A DNA stretch of 5,228 nt from Thermoplasmatota archaeon (lineage in GTDB: Archaea > Thermoplasmatota > Penumbrarchaeia > Penumbrarchaeales > Penumbrarchaeaceae): contig JAUVCY010000158.1 in assembly GCA_030595585.1 (NCBI GenBank), forward strand, positions 1 to 5,228, given 5' to 3'. Positions 4,779-5,228 of the stretch are shown here, one piece after another; the stretch's first letter is position 1; each line of letters starts with the position of its first letter. Both the position numbers and the translations under genes were made by a program. The notes under the pieces were generated by a model. It did no database searches and had not been told where the DNA came from. It was given only the letters and a program-made list of their open reading frames with translations.

Positions 4779-5228
4779 CTACTGTTTCTTCTCCCACTTC
4801 TCCAGTTCAAGGACCTCGGAAAGGGTGGATCCCCTCTTGATCTCCTCCCTGATCCTCCTCTCCCTTTCATTGATATCGAGGGCCCTGTTGGCTATCTCCA
4901 CCGCCCTCTCTTTCGGGATGACCATAATGCCGGAATCGTCGGCGATTATCCAGTCCCCCGGATGGACCTCTATGCCGCCGCATTCCACGTCCACCTGGAG
5001 CTCCCCGAACCCTTTTGGCTCCCCTGCGTTGGGGGCCTTTGACCTGCTGAAGACCGGGAATCCCATCTCGAGTATGTCATCGATATCACGGGCGGGTCCG
5101 TCCAGTATTACCCCTGCTATCTCTCGGACCTTGCAGGACCACGTGGCCAACTCGCCCCAGGGGGAGATGTGCCTTGACCCCGCATCTATGACGATGATGT
5201 CGCCTGGTGAGGCCTTCTCTATGGCCTC
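4779..5228 (-). CDS. RraA-family domain, probably C-terminal part of an archaeal Hps-RraA fusion; N-terminus outside window
   Basis: The last 149 residues of an RraA-like protein, open to the right edge. The fold is shared by ribonuclease-E regulators and class II 4-hydroxy-4-methyl-2-oxoglutarate aldolases. Motifs: SPGDIIVIDAG at 7-17; WGELAT at 24-29; AGVILDGPARDIDDI at 38-52 with the Arg-Asp pair R47-D48, which binds substrate and metal in the aldolases; FPVF at 57-60; CGGIEVHPGDWIIADDSGI from 83, ending MVIP. NAGEPKGFGE and the charged tail (RIREEIKRGSTLSEV to KWEKK) recall archaeal fusions of hexulose-6-phosphate synthase with RraA, which work in the ribulose monophosphate route to pentoses; an Hps half would lie outside the window. 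That link is from memory. The TTG at 5150 lies inside the conserved WGELAT motif, so it is not a start. The stop is two bases from that of mfnA on the other strand. Confidence 0.88.
   Translation of the reverse strand, partial: EAIEKASPGDIIVIDAGSRHISPWGELATWSCKVREIAGVILDGPARDIDDILEMGFPVFSRSKAPNAGEPKGFGELQVDVECGGIEVHPGDWIIADDSGIMVIPKERAVEIANRALDINERERRIREEIKRGSTLSEVLELEKWEKKQ

Noticed and set aside
5148..5150. TTG as start of the RraA-family protein
   Set aside because: The frame continues upstream through conserved SPGDIIVIDAG and WGE to the window edge, and the TTG lies inside the conserved WGELAT motif.
1..5228. CRISPR array, insertion sequence, tRNA or rRNA
   Set aside because: No direct repeats with regular spacers, no transposase-like frame with terminal repeats, and no cloverleaf or rRNA-like stretch was seen on either strand.

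Overview
The window reads as chromosomal DNA from a fairly GC-rich euryarchaeon. The best guess is the Thermoplasmata side (Methanomassiliicoccales-like or an uncultured relative). Four things point to archaea: a Cbf5-type tRNA/rRNA pseudouridine synthase with a PUA domain; an MfnA-type decarboxylase; a secreted protein ending in a PGF-type C-terminal anchor; and short AT-rich TATA-like boxes about 25-30 bases before gene starts, mixed with GAGGTG-type ribosome binding sites. The lineage is inferred from protein style and has not been tested by a search.

Layout. Five of the six confident genes lie on the minus strand. From the left edge: the N-terminal 239 residues of an M29-family metallo-aminopeptidase (1-718, running off the window); its promoter region (719-836), with an inverted repeat next to the TATA box; a perfect intrinsic-type terminator (837-880); a secreted beta-rich surface protein with a VPGFE-type anchor (867-1787); an AT-punctuated upstream region (1788-1961); cbf5/truB (1962-2948); and a 173-residue cysteine-containing protein (2983-3504). 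A divergent promoter region (3505-3630) separates that protein from mfnA on the plus strand (3631-4776). mfnA converges, with only two bases between stop codons, on the C-terminal part of an RraA-family protein on the minus strand (4779-5228, running off the window). The RraA part is probably the second half of an archaeal hexulose-6-phosphate synthase/RraA fusion.

How the genes relate. This is mostly housekeeping: RNA modification (Cbf5), peptide breakdown (M29), amine or beta-alanine formation (MfnA), and probably pentose/RuMP metabolism (Hps-RraA). Added to these are one cell-surface protein and one orphan protein resembling the N-terminal cysteine domain of archaeal secretion/pilus ATPases. 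Most genes have their own promoter, so there is little sign of one functional operon. I saw no mobile element, CRISPR array, tRNA or rRNA. The points most worth a second look are the orphan secretion-ATPase-like domain, a six-codon upstream reading frame overlapping the mfnA start by ATGA, the terminator that holds the stop codon in its loop, and the inverted repeat beside the aminopeptidase TATA box.
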